NCBI GenBank assembly: GCA_019414025.1 | Contig: DXMU01000052.1 | Span: 6,996 to 70,995, forward strand | Direction: 5' to 3' | Source: Collinsella sp. | GTDB lineage: Bacteria; Actinomycetota; Coriobacteriia; Coriobacteriales; Coriobacteriaceae | Length of the DNA stretch: 64,000 nt | Shown here: piece after piece, positions 36,794 to 45,207 of the stretch | How positions within the stretch are numbered: the stretch's first letter is position 1 | Layout: each line of letters starts with the position of its first letter | Position numbers and translations under genes: made by a program | Notes under the pieces: model-generated | What the model was told of the DNA's origin: nothing | What the model saw: the letters and a program-made list of their open reading frames with translations, nothing else | The model's database searches: none

Positions 36794-36900
36794 GTGGCGC
36801 GGGCTCATCCTTCGAAATGCAACCGAGAGGTTCTTTTAGAGCGCCCTCGCGTTGGGTACCCTGTTAGGTATATGCCGAACACCTAACAAAAGGATCAACT

Positions 36901-38046
36901 ATGGCTTTCAATCAAACCGCGGCGGCGCCGTCACACAAGATGCGTCGCTGCCTGCTTATGGCATTCGCGCTCATCGCGCTCGCGCTCACTGCACTTCCCA
37001 CGGCGTCGTTCGCCGGCACGGACACCGCAGGCAACGTACTTGCGACCGACAATGACGCCAATTCGTCCGGCGTCGAAGGTGACCTGTACTGGGCAGGTCA
37101 GGCCCTCAACTTGGACGATACGTCCATCGACCGCGATATCATCGCCGCGGGCGATACCCTCTCAATTCGCGACTGCACGGTGGGCGGCGCCGTCCGTCTG
37201 GCGGCACGCACCATCGATATCGCCAAAACCGCAATCGATGGCAGCGTCACGGTGGCCGGCCAGCACGTCGTGCTCAACACCGGCAGCACCGCCAACTGTT
37301 TTTACGCGGCAGGCGAAACGGTCGCCCTGCGCGGCTCCGCCAAATCGGCGGCGCTTGCCGGCGACACCGTAACCATCGACGGCACCGTCGATGGCGATGT
37401 TGAGGTCTGGGCCGACAAGCTCATCCTGGGTAAAAACGCCCGCATCACCGGCACGGTGAACGCCCACGTCTCACAGGACCCCGAGCGGGCCGAGGGCGCC
37501 CAGGTCGGAGCTCTCAAGATCGACCGGACCGAGAACGAGAACACCTCTACGGCCAACGACATTATCGGCGGCATCGTTGCCGCGGCGCTTTCCACCTGCT
37601 TTGTCGCCATCCTGCTTGAGCTTGTCTTTCCACGCGCAACCGCCAGCGCTGCCGGCATGCTCCATCAGCGACCCATGCCGCTGTGGGTAAGTGGTCTTCT
37701 GGGCACGGTCGCCGTCGCTCCCGCCGTGCTGCTGCTCATCATCTCGATTGCAGGCCTGTCGCTCGCCGCCGCCCTCATGTGCGGCGTCATCGGCATCGCT
37801 TTGGTCTCGGCGGCATTTACGGGCACCGCGGTCGCGCGCATGGTCGGACACAGCCAAAACCGCTACGCCATGGCAGCCATCGGCGGCGTGATCGCCGGCG
37901 CCCTCACGGGGCTTCCCCTCGTAGGTGATTTCATCAGCGGCGTGGCCTTCGTCTTTACACTCGGCTACATCATCCAAATCATCTGGCGCAACGCCCACCT
38001 TAAGCCGCAGCAGCCGGCTAACGCGCCAGAACTCCCCACCGCTTAG
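36901..38046 (+). CDS. Exported polymer-forming (bactofilin-like) protein with C-terminal membrane helices
   Basis: The 381-residue protein has a signal peptide (to about residue 38, ALPTASFAGT). A beta-rich region follows (about 58-200) of short repeats such as VGGAVRLAARTIDIAKTAID and GDTVTIDGTVDGDVEVWADK, typical of polymer-forming or bactofilin-like right-handed helices. Four or five transmembrane segments (about 222-360) complete it. This architecture occurs in many Gram-positive bacteria and archaea without known function. A role as a membrane-tethered surface scaffold is inference. AAAGGATC precedes the ATG. Inverted TTAGGT/ACCTAA half-sites lie in its promoter region (36864-36886). 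Confidence 0.78.
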   Translation: MAFNQTAAAPSHKMRRCLLMAFALIALALTALPTASFAGTDTAGNVLATDNDANSSGVEGDLYWAGQALNLDDTSIDRDIIAAGDTLSIRDCTVGGAVRLAARTIDIAKTAIDGSVTVAGQHVVLNTGSTANCFYAAGETVALRGSAKSAALAGDTVTIDGTVDGDVEVWADKLILGKNARITGTVNAHVSQDPERAEGAQVGALKIDRTENENTSTANDIIGGIVAAALSTCFVAILLELVFPRATASAAGMLHQRPMPLWVSGLLGTVAVAPAVLLLIISIAGLSLAAALMCGVIGIALVSAAFTGTAVARMVGHSQNRYAMAAIGGVIAGALTGLPLVGDFISGVAFVFTLGYIIQIIWRNAHLKPQQPANAPELPTA

Positions 38047-38054
38047 CCGCCGAC

Positions 38055-38085
38055 CACCACAAAGGGGCCAGGCACCTTTGTGGTG
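38055..38085 (+). terminator. First hairpin after the polymer-forming protein gene
   Basis: CACCACAAAGG / CCTTTGTGGTG stem around GGCCAGGCA, immediately after the stop. Confidence 0.55.
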
Positions 38086-38112
38086 ATGCAGACCAGCTCA
38101 GTCCCTGTGCAC

Positions 38113-38150
38113 AAAAAGGGCGCCGACCATCACGGTCGGCGCCCTTTCTT
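38113..38150. terminator. Bidirectional terminator between convergent genes
   Basis: A perfect 14-bp stem AAAGGGCGCCGACC / GGTCGGCGCCCTTT with loop ATCAC, A-run and T-run on either side. It serves the plus-strand gene and typA. Confidence 0.92.
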
Positions 38151-38174
38151 GTTAGACGCTATAAAGACCAGCGC

Positions 38175-40013
<1,839 letters not shown>

Positions 40014-40130
40014 GTAGTTCCCCTATCTTCTATCCATATACAAACGGCACGCGTATGCGGCCCGCCCAGCGACACAACGCTCAGCGGGAATATTGAGCCT
40101 TTTACCGAAAACTCGTTTATTTTAGCGATT

Positions 40131-40580
40131 TTAGATGAGAGGGGTTTCCTCACCTGCAGGTTCAGGGTCGCTCCACATAAAACCATCGCCGGCGCCCATG
40201 CCCTCATACAGCACATATGCCGAAAAACCGCTCTCGAGCGTAGTCTCAAAGAAGCTCACGAGCAGGGCGTCGTGGTAGCCTCCGTCAATTTCGACGCAGC
40301 CGGTATAGCCGATGGCATAGCGGGCGATACGGCCCAGGCCCTCGTCCTTAAGACCCATCTTGTGCTCGGAGATAAAGTTGGCGGCCGCCTCGAGGCACGC
40401 CTCTTCGCCGTCCTCGTCGAGCGCCGCCAGATAACGGTTGGAAGCAGCGTCCTCAATTGCCACGACCGCGCCAGGGTTTTCACCGGCGGCAAGGTCGTCC
40501 AAGAACGCGCCGATCAGGTCACACACCATGGCGTCGAGCTCGGCGGAGACGTTACCGGCGTCCTGCATATCCTGTGCCAT
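40131..40580 (-). CDS. Conserved-looking protein of unknown function
   Basis: A 149-residue acidic soluble protein without signal or membrane segments. It begins MAQDMQDAGNVSAELDAMVC. Ala/Asp/Glu-rich helices are followed by IGYTGCVEIDGGYHDALLVS and a C-terminal GAGDGFMWSDPEPAGEETPL. I recognise no domain. It lies 30 bases downstream of the small membrane gene at 40611-40967 and upstream of typA, all on the minus strand, so it may be co-transcribed with bfn and that gene. Confidence 0.65.
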   Translation of the reverse strand: MAQDMQDAGNVSAELDAMVCDLIGAFLDDLAAGENPGAVVAIEDAASNRYLAALDEDGEEACLEAAANFISEHKMGLKDEGLGRIARYAIGYTGCVEIDGGYHDALLVSFFETTLESGFSAYVLYEGMGAGDGFMWSDPEPAGEETPLI

Positions 40581-40610
40581 CTTTAGACCTTCCCATCGAG
40601 TCTGGCGTCG

Positions 40611-40967
40611 TTACAGTTCTTGTGCCTCGGCGGCGATCTTGGCGGCAGCGTCGCGGGCGCGCATCATATCCATCGCGCGCTTGTCGAGTACCTTGATCTG
40701 GTTGGTCAGCATTACTGCATCGACCACACCCCAGATTACCAAGCCTGTTGAAATCGAAAACCCAAGCGCACCAACTGTACCACGAAGGCGCGAGCAGATT
40801 GCCGCGACAAGGGCGGAGACGACAACCATCTTGATAAACGAGCCGCGGCGCTCGCGAAGCGTGCGGGCCTGCGTCACATAGGCAATGCGTGCCGCCTCGG
40901 ATGCCTCCGAGCGCATCTGGGCCTCGCGCGCAATGGCCGCCGCCTCAGCCGACATACCGCTGGCCAT
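40611..40967 (-). CDS. Small membrane protein of unknown function
   Basis: The 118-residue product from the ATG at 40967 begins MASGMSAEAAAIAREAQMRS. It has an Ala/Glu/Arg-rich helical N-terminus, two hydrophobic segments (about 47-60 and 66-84), and a basic helical tail (RAMDMMRARDAAAKIAAEAQ). Another in-frame ATG at 41000 abuts the bfn stop but lacks a ribosome site, whereas GGAG lies nine bases before 40967. It is the second gene after bfn on the strand. No family is recognised. Confidence 0.6.
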   Translation of the reverse strand: MASGMSAEAAAIAREAQMRSEASEAARIAYVTQARTLRERRGSFIKMVVVSALVAAICSRLRGTVGALGFSISTGLVIWGVVDAVMLTNQIKVLDKRAMDMMRARDAAAKIAAEAQEL

Positions 40968-41000
40968 CAGCGAACACTCCGCAACCCTGCCGCCCCGCAT

Positions 41001-41501
41001 TTAGAAGTCATCGGGGGAGAGCGTATGGACGAACTCGTCGAACTTCTCGAACTCCTGCTCGTCGTCGACATCCTCGGCGTGGGTGGAAACAGTGCCCAGG
41101 CGATTCATGATGTCGTCCTCCACAAACATGGGGGCATTGCTGCGCACGGCCAGGGCAATGGCGTCACTGGGGCGGGCGTCGATCTTGCGCTCCTCGCCAT
41201 CGGCCAGTACGACGATCGTCGCGTAGAACACCGGCGGCTCGGCGCGAACGATCTCGATGCGCTCGAGCTTGGCGCCCAGGGCGTCAACGGTATCGAGCAG
41301 CAGGTCATGGGTAATCGGGCGCTCGGCGCGGCCGCTATCGATGCCGCGGCTGATGGCAGCAGCTTCAAACGAACCAGTCTGAATGGAAAGGGAACGCAGC
41401 GGCGCGGGCGAGTCCGATTTGCTGCTGCGCTCACGAAGTACGATAAGCGATGGCACGGGACCGGCGGCCATGACGATGGTCTCTATGTCGACACGAACCA
41501 T
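41001..41501 (-). CDS. Bifunctional nuclease family (DUF151) protein
   Basis: A 166-residue protein from the ATG at 41501, which has GGAGG six bases upstream. The DUF151 core is visible: LPISIG-like SLSIQTGSFEAAAISRGID, RPITHDLLLDTVDALGAKLE, RIEIVRAEPPVFYATIVVLA and the signature IDARPSDAIALAVRSNAPMF. The ~30 C-terminal residues are acidic. Plant and Thermotoga members have been linked to DNase/RNase activity, but its bacterial function is unsettled. It starts an apparent unit with two unknown genes, downstream of a tRNA cluster. Confidence 0.85.
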   Translation of the reverse strand: MVRVDIETIVMAAGPVPSLIVLRERSSKSDSPAPLRSLSIQTGSFEAAAISRGIDSGRAERPITHDLLLDTVDALGAKLERIEIVRAEPPVFYATIVVLADGEERKIDARPSDAIALAVRSNAPMFVEDDIMNRLGTVSTHAEDVDDEQEFEKFDEFVHTLSPDDF

Positions 41502-41591
41502 GGAACACCTCCGGTACGTAGCGGTTAACACGCGGCAGCCCGCCGCATTGAATAGCTATACTACCCAAACTTTCGCACAGCACACAAAATC

Positions 41592-41631
41592 AAAGTAGTT
41601 AATTTGGGACGGGGCTTTTTTGACTACTTTC
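41592..41631. repeat. Short hairpin element with conserved loop, copy 2
   Basis: AAAGTAGT pairs with ACTACTTT around AATTTGGGACGGGGC and a T-run. The core matches copy 1 at 5296-5336, while the stem differs yet stays complementary. It lies between the tRNA terminator and the bfn gene. Confidence 0.7.
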
Positions 41632-41641
41632 AGTAGGTAAG

Positions 41642-41673
41642 AAAAAAGCCCCGAGGCAACGCCCCAGGGCTCT
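41642..41673 (-). terminator. Terminator of the tRNA cluster
   Basis: On the minus strand AGCCCTGGGGC-GTT-GCCTCGGGGCT followed by TTTTTTC, 13 bases after the second tRNA-Ile. Confidence 0.88.
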
Positions 41674-41685
41674 TCACAGTTTTGA

Positions 41686-41762
41686 TGGTGGACCTGACAA
41701 GATTCGAACTTGTGACCTCCCGGTTATCAGCCGGACGCTCTAACCAACTGAGCTACAGGTCC
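41686..41762 (-). tRNA. tRNA-Ile (anticodon GAT), downstream copy
   Basis: GGACCTG acceptor, anticodon loop CTGATAA giving GAT, T-loop GTTCGAATC, encoded CCA. 77 bases. Identical to the copy at 41910-41986. Confidence 0.97.
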
Positions 41763-41766
41763 ATCA

Positions 41767-41842
41767 TGGTGGAGGTTAGGGGGATCGAACCCCTGACCTC
41801 AGGCTTGCAAAGCCCGCGCTCTCCCAGCTGAGCTAAACCCCC
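41767..41842 (-). tRNA. tRNA-Ala (anticodon TGC)
   Basis: GGGGGTT acceptor with one G-T pair, anticodon loop TTTGCAA giving TGC, T-loop GTTCGATCC, encoded CCA. 76 bases. It is four bases from the downstream tRNA-Ile. Confidence 0.97.
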
Positions 41843-41853
41843 ACGGAGACAGT

Positions 41854-41898
41854 AATAAACACCCCAGCGGCGACTCGGCTCTCGCTGGGGTGTTTATT
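41854..41898 (-). terminator. Strong hairpin between tRNA-Ile and tRNA-Ala
   Basis: A perfect 16-bp stem AATAAACACCCCAGCG / CGCTGGGGTGTTTATT with a 13-base loop. It separates the first tRNA-Ile from the Ala-Ile pair, so these may be two transcription units. Confidence 0.8.
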
Positions 41899-41909
41899 GC
41901 GAAAGAAAG

Positions 41910-41986
41910 TGGTGGACCTGACAAGATTCGAACTTGTGACCTCCCGGTTATCAGCCGGACGCTCTAACCAACTGAGCTACAGGTCC
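41910..41986 (-). tRNA. tRNA-Ile (anticodon GAT), upstream copy
   Basis: Same 77-base sequence as 41686-41762, including CCA. The flanks differ outside the tRNA, so the duplication covers little more than the gene. Confidence 0.97.
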
Positions 41987-42057
41987 ATCGCGCAAGGGAT
42001 ATATTAGACGAGTCGTTACGCGCGCGTCAACAACTTTTTTGAAAATCTTTGAGGGGT

Positions 42058-42194
42058 GTCGGCCCCGGCTGTCCGGCGGCATGCGAAGTCGCCTGCTCGG
42101 ACAGTCCTGCTCGCACGGAGAGCACATTAAGTGCTCTCCGGCTCGTGCGGAACTCGCGATCGACTTCGCATGCCGCCGGACAGCCGGGGCCGAC
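42058..42194. repeat. Large cruciform-type element with perfect 34-bp inverted arms
   Basis: Left arm 42058-42091 starts GTCGGCCCCGGCTGTCCGG. Right arm 42161-42194 is its exact complement, ending CCGGACAGCCGGGGCCGAC. Within the 69-base interior GGAGAGCAC / GTGCTCTCC (42117-42139) forms a nested hairpin, and CTCGCAC pairs partly with GTGCGGAACTCG. No coding potential is visible. It lies between the tRNA-Ile promoter side and the gyrA terminator. Confidence 0.9.
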
Positions 42195-42212
42195 GCGAGG
42201 TTCAAGATTGTC

Positions 42213-42245
42213 AAAAAAGCGGTCGGCGCGCAGTGCGCCGACCGC
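42213..42245 (-). terminator. gyrA terminator
   Basis: A perfect 11-bp stem GCGGTCGGCGC / GCGCCGACCGC followed by TTTTTTG on the minus strand, 40 bases after the gyrA stop. Confidence 0.93.
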
Positions 42246-42285
42246 CGATATAAGGGGTCTGATAATTTTTACCAGCTAGGGCCTC

Positions 42286-45024
42286 TTACTCGTCTAGGAG
42301 ATCCTCTGGCATGTCGTTGCCGTCGCCTAGATCGACAGGGGTTTCTTCGGGGGCAGAGCCGTTTTCTGCGGCTTCGCCTTCGGGCTTCTCCTTGGCGGCT
42401 GTCATGCGGGCTACGGCGCAGATGCGGTCGTTGTCGTCGACGGTCATCATCTTGACGCCCTGGGTGGCGCGGCCAGTCTGGCTAATCTCATCGGTCTTGA
42501 CGCGAATGACCGTCGCGCCTTCCGTCACGATGAACAGCTCGTGCTGCGGGCCCACCGTCTTCATGGCCGCGAGGTTACCCTTACGCTCGGTCATTTGGAT
42601 GGTGTAGACGCCCTGGCCGCCGCGATTCTGCTCCGGGTAGTCCGCAACCGGCGTGCGCTTGCCGTAGCCGCGCTCGGTGATGACGAACAGATCGCCGTTG
42701 CCGTTAGTGACTTCCATGCCCAGAACGCTCACGCCGTCCTTCATACCGATACCGCGAACGCCGCTGGTATCGCGGCCGGTGGCGCGCACCTGCTCCTCGG
42801 AGAACATGATCGCCTTGCCCGCGGTGGTGGCCAGGATAATCTTGTCGCCCTCGCGCACGCGGCGCACGTTCAGCAGCGCGTCGTCGTCACGCAGGTTGAT
42901 AGCGATCAGGCCGTCGCGACGGCTGCGGTCATATGCGCTCATCACGGTCTTCTTGACCATGCCGCTCTTGGTGGCAAACATCAGATACTCGTCGGCAGGG
43001 AACTCGCGGCAGCTGATGACGCTCGCAATCTTCTCGCCCTCCTCGAAGGGCAGCAGGTTGACAATCGCGGTACCGCGCGCCTGGCGCGTACCCACCGGCA
43101 GTTCGTGCACCTTCAGGCGATAGACCTTGCCCTTGCTCGAGAAGAACAGCACGTACTCGTGCGTGGACGCGATAAACATCTCGTCGATAACGTCGTCCTC
43201 TTTGAGGTTGACGCCCGACACACCCTTGCCGCCGCGCTTCTGGGCGCGGTAGGCGGCCACCGGGATGCGCTTGACATAGCCGGTGTGGGTGATGGTCACG
43301 ACCATGTCCTCGTCGGCGATGAGGTCCTCGACATCCAGGTCCTTCTCAACCTGGCTGATCTCGGTGCGGCGCTTGTCGCCGAACTTCTTGGAGATCTCGC
43401 GCATCTCTTCCTTGATGACGCCCAGGATCTTCTCCTCATGTGCCAGCAAGTCCTCATAGTAGGCGATGGCGCGGCGCAGGCCGTCCAGCTCTTCCTGGAT
43501 CTTGTCGCGCTCCAGGCCGGTCAGGCGGCGCAGCTTCATCTCGAGGATGGCCGTGGTCTGCTCGGGCGTAAAGCCAAAGCGCTCGATCAGGCGGCTGCTG
43601 GCCTCGGAGTCGGTCTGCGAGGAGCGGATGATGCTAATGACCTCGTCGATATGGTCGAGGGCCATCAGGTAGCCCTCGAGGATATGTGCACGCGCTTGGG
43701 CCTTCTTGAGGTCAAAACGAGTGCGGCGGGTGACGACGTCGACCTGGTGGTCGATATAGTGCTGCAGCATCTCGCGCAGGCTCAGGCATTTGGGCACGCC
43801 GTTGACAAGCGCCAGGTTGTTGGCGCCGAAGGTCGTCTGCAGCGAGGTGTACTTATACAGGTTGTTGAGCACGACCTGCGGAATGACGCCCTTCTTGAGC
43901 TCGATAACCAGACGGATGCCCTTCTGGTTGGACTCATCGCGCATATCCGAGATGCCCTCGATGCGCTTGTCGTTGACGAGCTGGGCGATCTTCTCCTGCA
44001 GGGTGCCCTTGTTGACCATGTAGGGAATCTCGGTAAAGACCAGGCGGCTGCGGCCGGTCTTGGTGGACTCCACATGTGCCTTGGCACGCACGGTAATGGA
44101 GCCGCGGCCGGTCTCGTAGCTCTGCTTAATGCCGGCACTGCCCATGATGATGGCGCCGGTGGGGAAGTCCGGACCGGGCATGATCTGCATGAGCTCGTCG
44201 ACGGTGGCGTCGGGGTTGTCGATCAGGTAGCAGGTGGCCTCGATCGCCTCGGTGAGGTTATGCGGAGCGATGTTGGTGGCCATGCCGACGGCGATGCCCT
44301 GGCTGCCGTTGACCAGCAGGTTGGGGAAGCGCGCAGGCAGCGCCACGGGCTCGGCGAGCGATTCGTCGTAGTTGGGCTGCCAGTCGACGGTATCCTTCTG
44401 CAAGTCACGCAGCAGTTCCATGGCGGGCTTGGCCAGGCGGCTTTCGGTGTAACGCATGGCCGCCGCACCGTCGCCGTCGATGTTACCGAAGTTGCCGTGA
44501 CCGTCGATGAGCGGCGTGCGCATGGAGAACCACTGCGCCAGGCGAACCATGGCCTCATAGACCGCGAAATCGCCGTGCGGGTGGTACTTACCGATAACTT
44601 CGCCGACCGTCCACGCCGACTTCTTGTGCGGACGGTTGGGGTAGATGCCGCTCTCGTTCATCGCGTACAGGATGCGGCGGTGCACCGGCTTTAAGCCGTC
44701 GCGCACGTCCGGTAGGGCACGCGCCGTGATAACCGACATCGAATACTCGATAAACGACTGCTTCATCTCGCGACCGAACTCCGAAATCTGGAGCTGACCG
44801 CCGTTGATATCCTCGCCGGCCGAGGCGCCACGGTCGACTTCGCCAAAGCTCTCCTCGAGCTCACCGTCGTCCTCTTCCTCGTCATCATCGGCATCGGGGT
44901 TATAGGCGTCCGGATCGCCGTCCTCGCCCTGCTCAGCACGGGCAAGCAGGCGCCTCAGATCGTCGGGCATGCCGGCGTCGCCGGCCTCGCCCATGCCCTC
45001 GTTATTGTTGATATCGTCTGCCAC
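42286..45024 (-). CDS. gyrA: DNA gyrase subunit A
   Basis: The breakage-reunion subunit of gyrase, 912 residues. An acidic extension of about 75 residues (DADDDEEEDDGELEES) precedes the usual start ISEFGREMKQSFIEYSMSVI. The catalytic Tyr is Tyr192 in AMRYTESRLA. The quinolone-resistance region reads KYHPHGDFAVYEAMV: Phe153 is at the position of E. coli Ser83 and Glu157 at that of Asp87. The GyrA box appears as AQKRGGKGVSG, and six beta-pinwheel repeats complete the C-terminal domain before an acidic tail. It is downstream of gyrB with a 178-base palindromic spacer and ends in a strong terminator. Confidence 0.98.
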   Translation of the reverse strand: MADDINNNEGMGEAGDAGMPDDLRRLLARAEQGEDGDPDAYNPDADDDEEEDDGELEESFGEVDRGASAGEDINGGQLQISEFGREMKQSFIEYSMSVITARALPDVRDGLKPVHRRILYAMNESGIYPNRPHKKSAWTVGEVIGKYHPHGDFAVYEAMVRLAQWFSMRTPLIDGHGNFGNIDGDGAAAMRYTESRLAKPAMELLRDLQKDTVDWQPNYDESLAEPVALPARFPNLLVNGSQGIAVGMATNIAPHNLTEAIEATCYLIDNPDATVDELMQIMPGPDFPTGAIIMGSAGIKQSYETGRGSITVRAKAHVESTKTGRSRLVFTEIPYMVNKGTLQEKIAQLVNDKRIEGISDMRDESNQKGIRLVIELKKGVIPQVVLNNLYKYTSLQTTFGANNLALVNGVPKCLSLREMLQHYIDHQVDVVTRRTRFDLKKAQARAHILEGYLMALDHIDEVISIIRSSQTDSEASSRLIERFGFTPEQTTAILEMKLRRLTGLERDKIQEELDGLRRAIAYYEDLLAHEEKILGVIKEEMREISKKFGDKRRTEISQVEKDLDVEDLIADEDMVVTITHTGYVKRIPVAAYRAQKRGGKGVSGVNLKEDDVIDEMFIASTHEYVLFFSSKGKVYRLKVHELPVGTRQARGTAIVNLLPFEEGEKIASVISCREFPADEYLMFATKSGMVKKTVMSAYDRSRRDGLIAINLRDDDALLNVRRVREGDKIILATTAGKAIMFSEEQVRATGRDTSGVRGIGMKDGVSVLGMEVTNGNGDLFVITERGYGKRTPVADYPEQNRGGQGVYTIQMTERKGNLAAMKTVGPQHELFIVTEGATVIRVKTDEISQTGRATQGVKMMTVDDNDRICAVARMTAAKEKPEGEAAENGSAPEETPVDLGDGNDMPEDLLDE

Positions 45025-45100
45025 GTTACCTCCTCATGGTTTGCGTGGTCCATTAGTTCCCTACCACGGAGACGGATTACCGGGAATGCCGGATAACCCT

Positions 45101-45207
45101 CCTAGGTTTTCCAGGTGCCCCAGGTTACCCTGAAGGATGAGGGCGCACGCCTTGCGTGCGGCGCCCGAAATCCTGAAGGGCAAGATGGGGTGCCTGGGAA
45201 AGCTAGG
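45101..45207. repeat. ~107-bp imperfect palindrome between gyrB and gyrA
   Basis: Arms CCTAGGTTTTCCAGGTGCC / GGTGCCTGGGAAAGCTAGG match at 18 of 22 positions including CCCA. The centre GGGCGCACGC-CTT-GCGTGCGGCGCCC is a strong hairpin. The right arm contains the gyrB stop codon. Confidence 0.65.
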
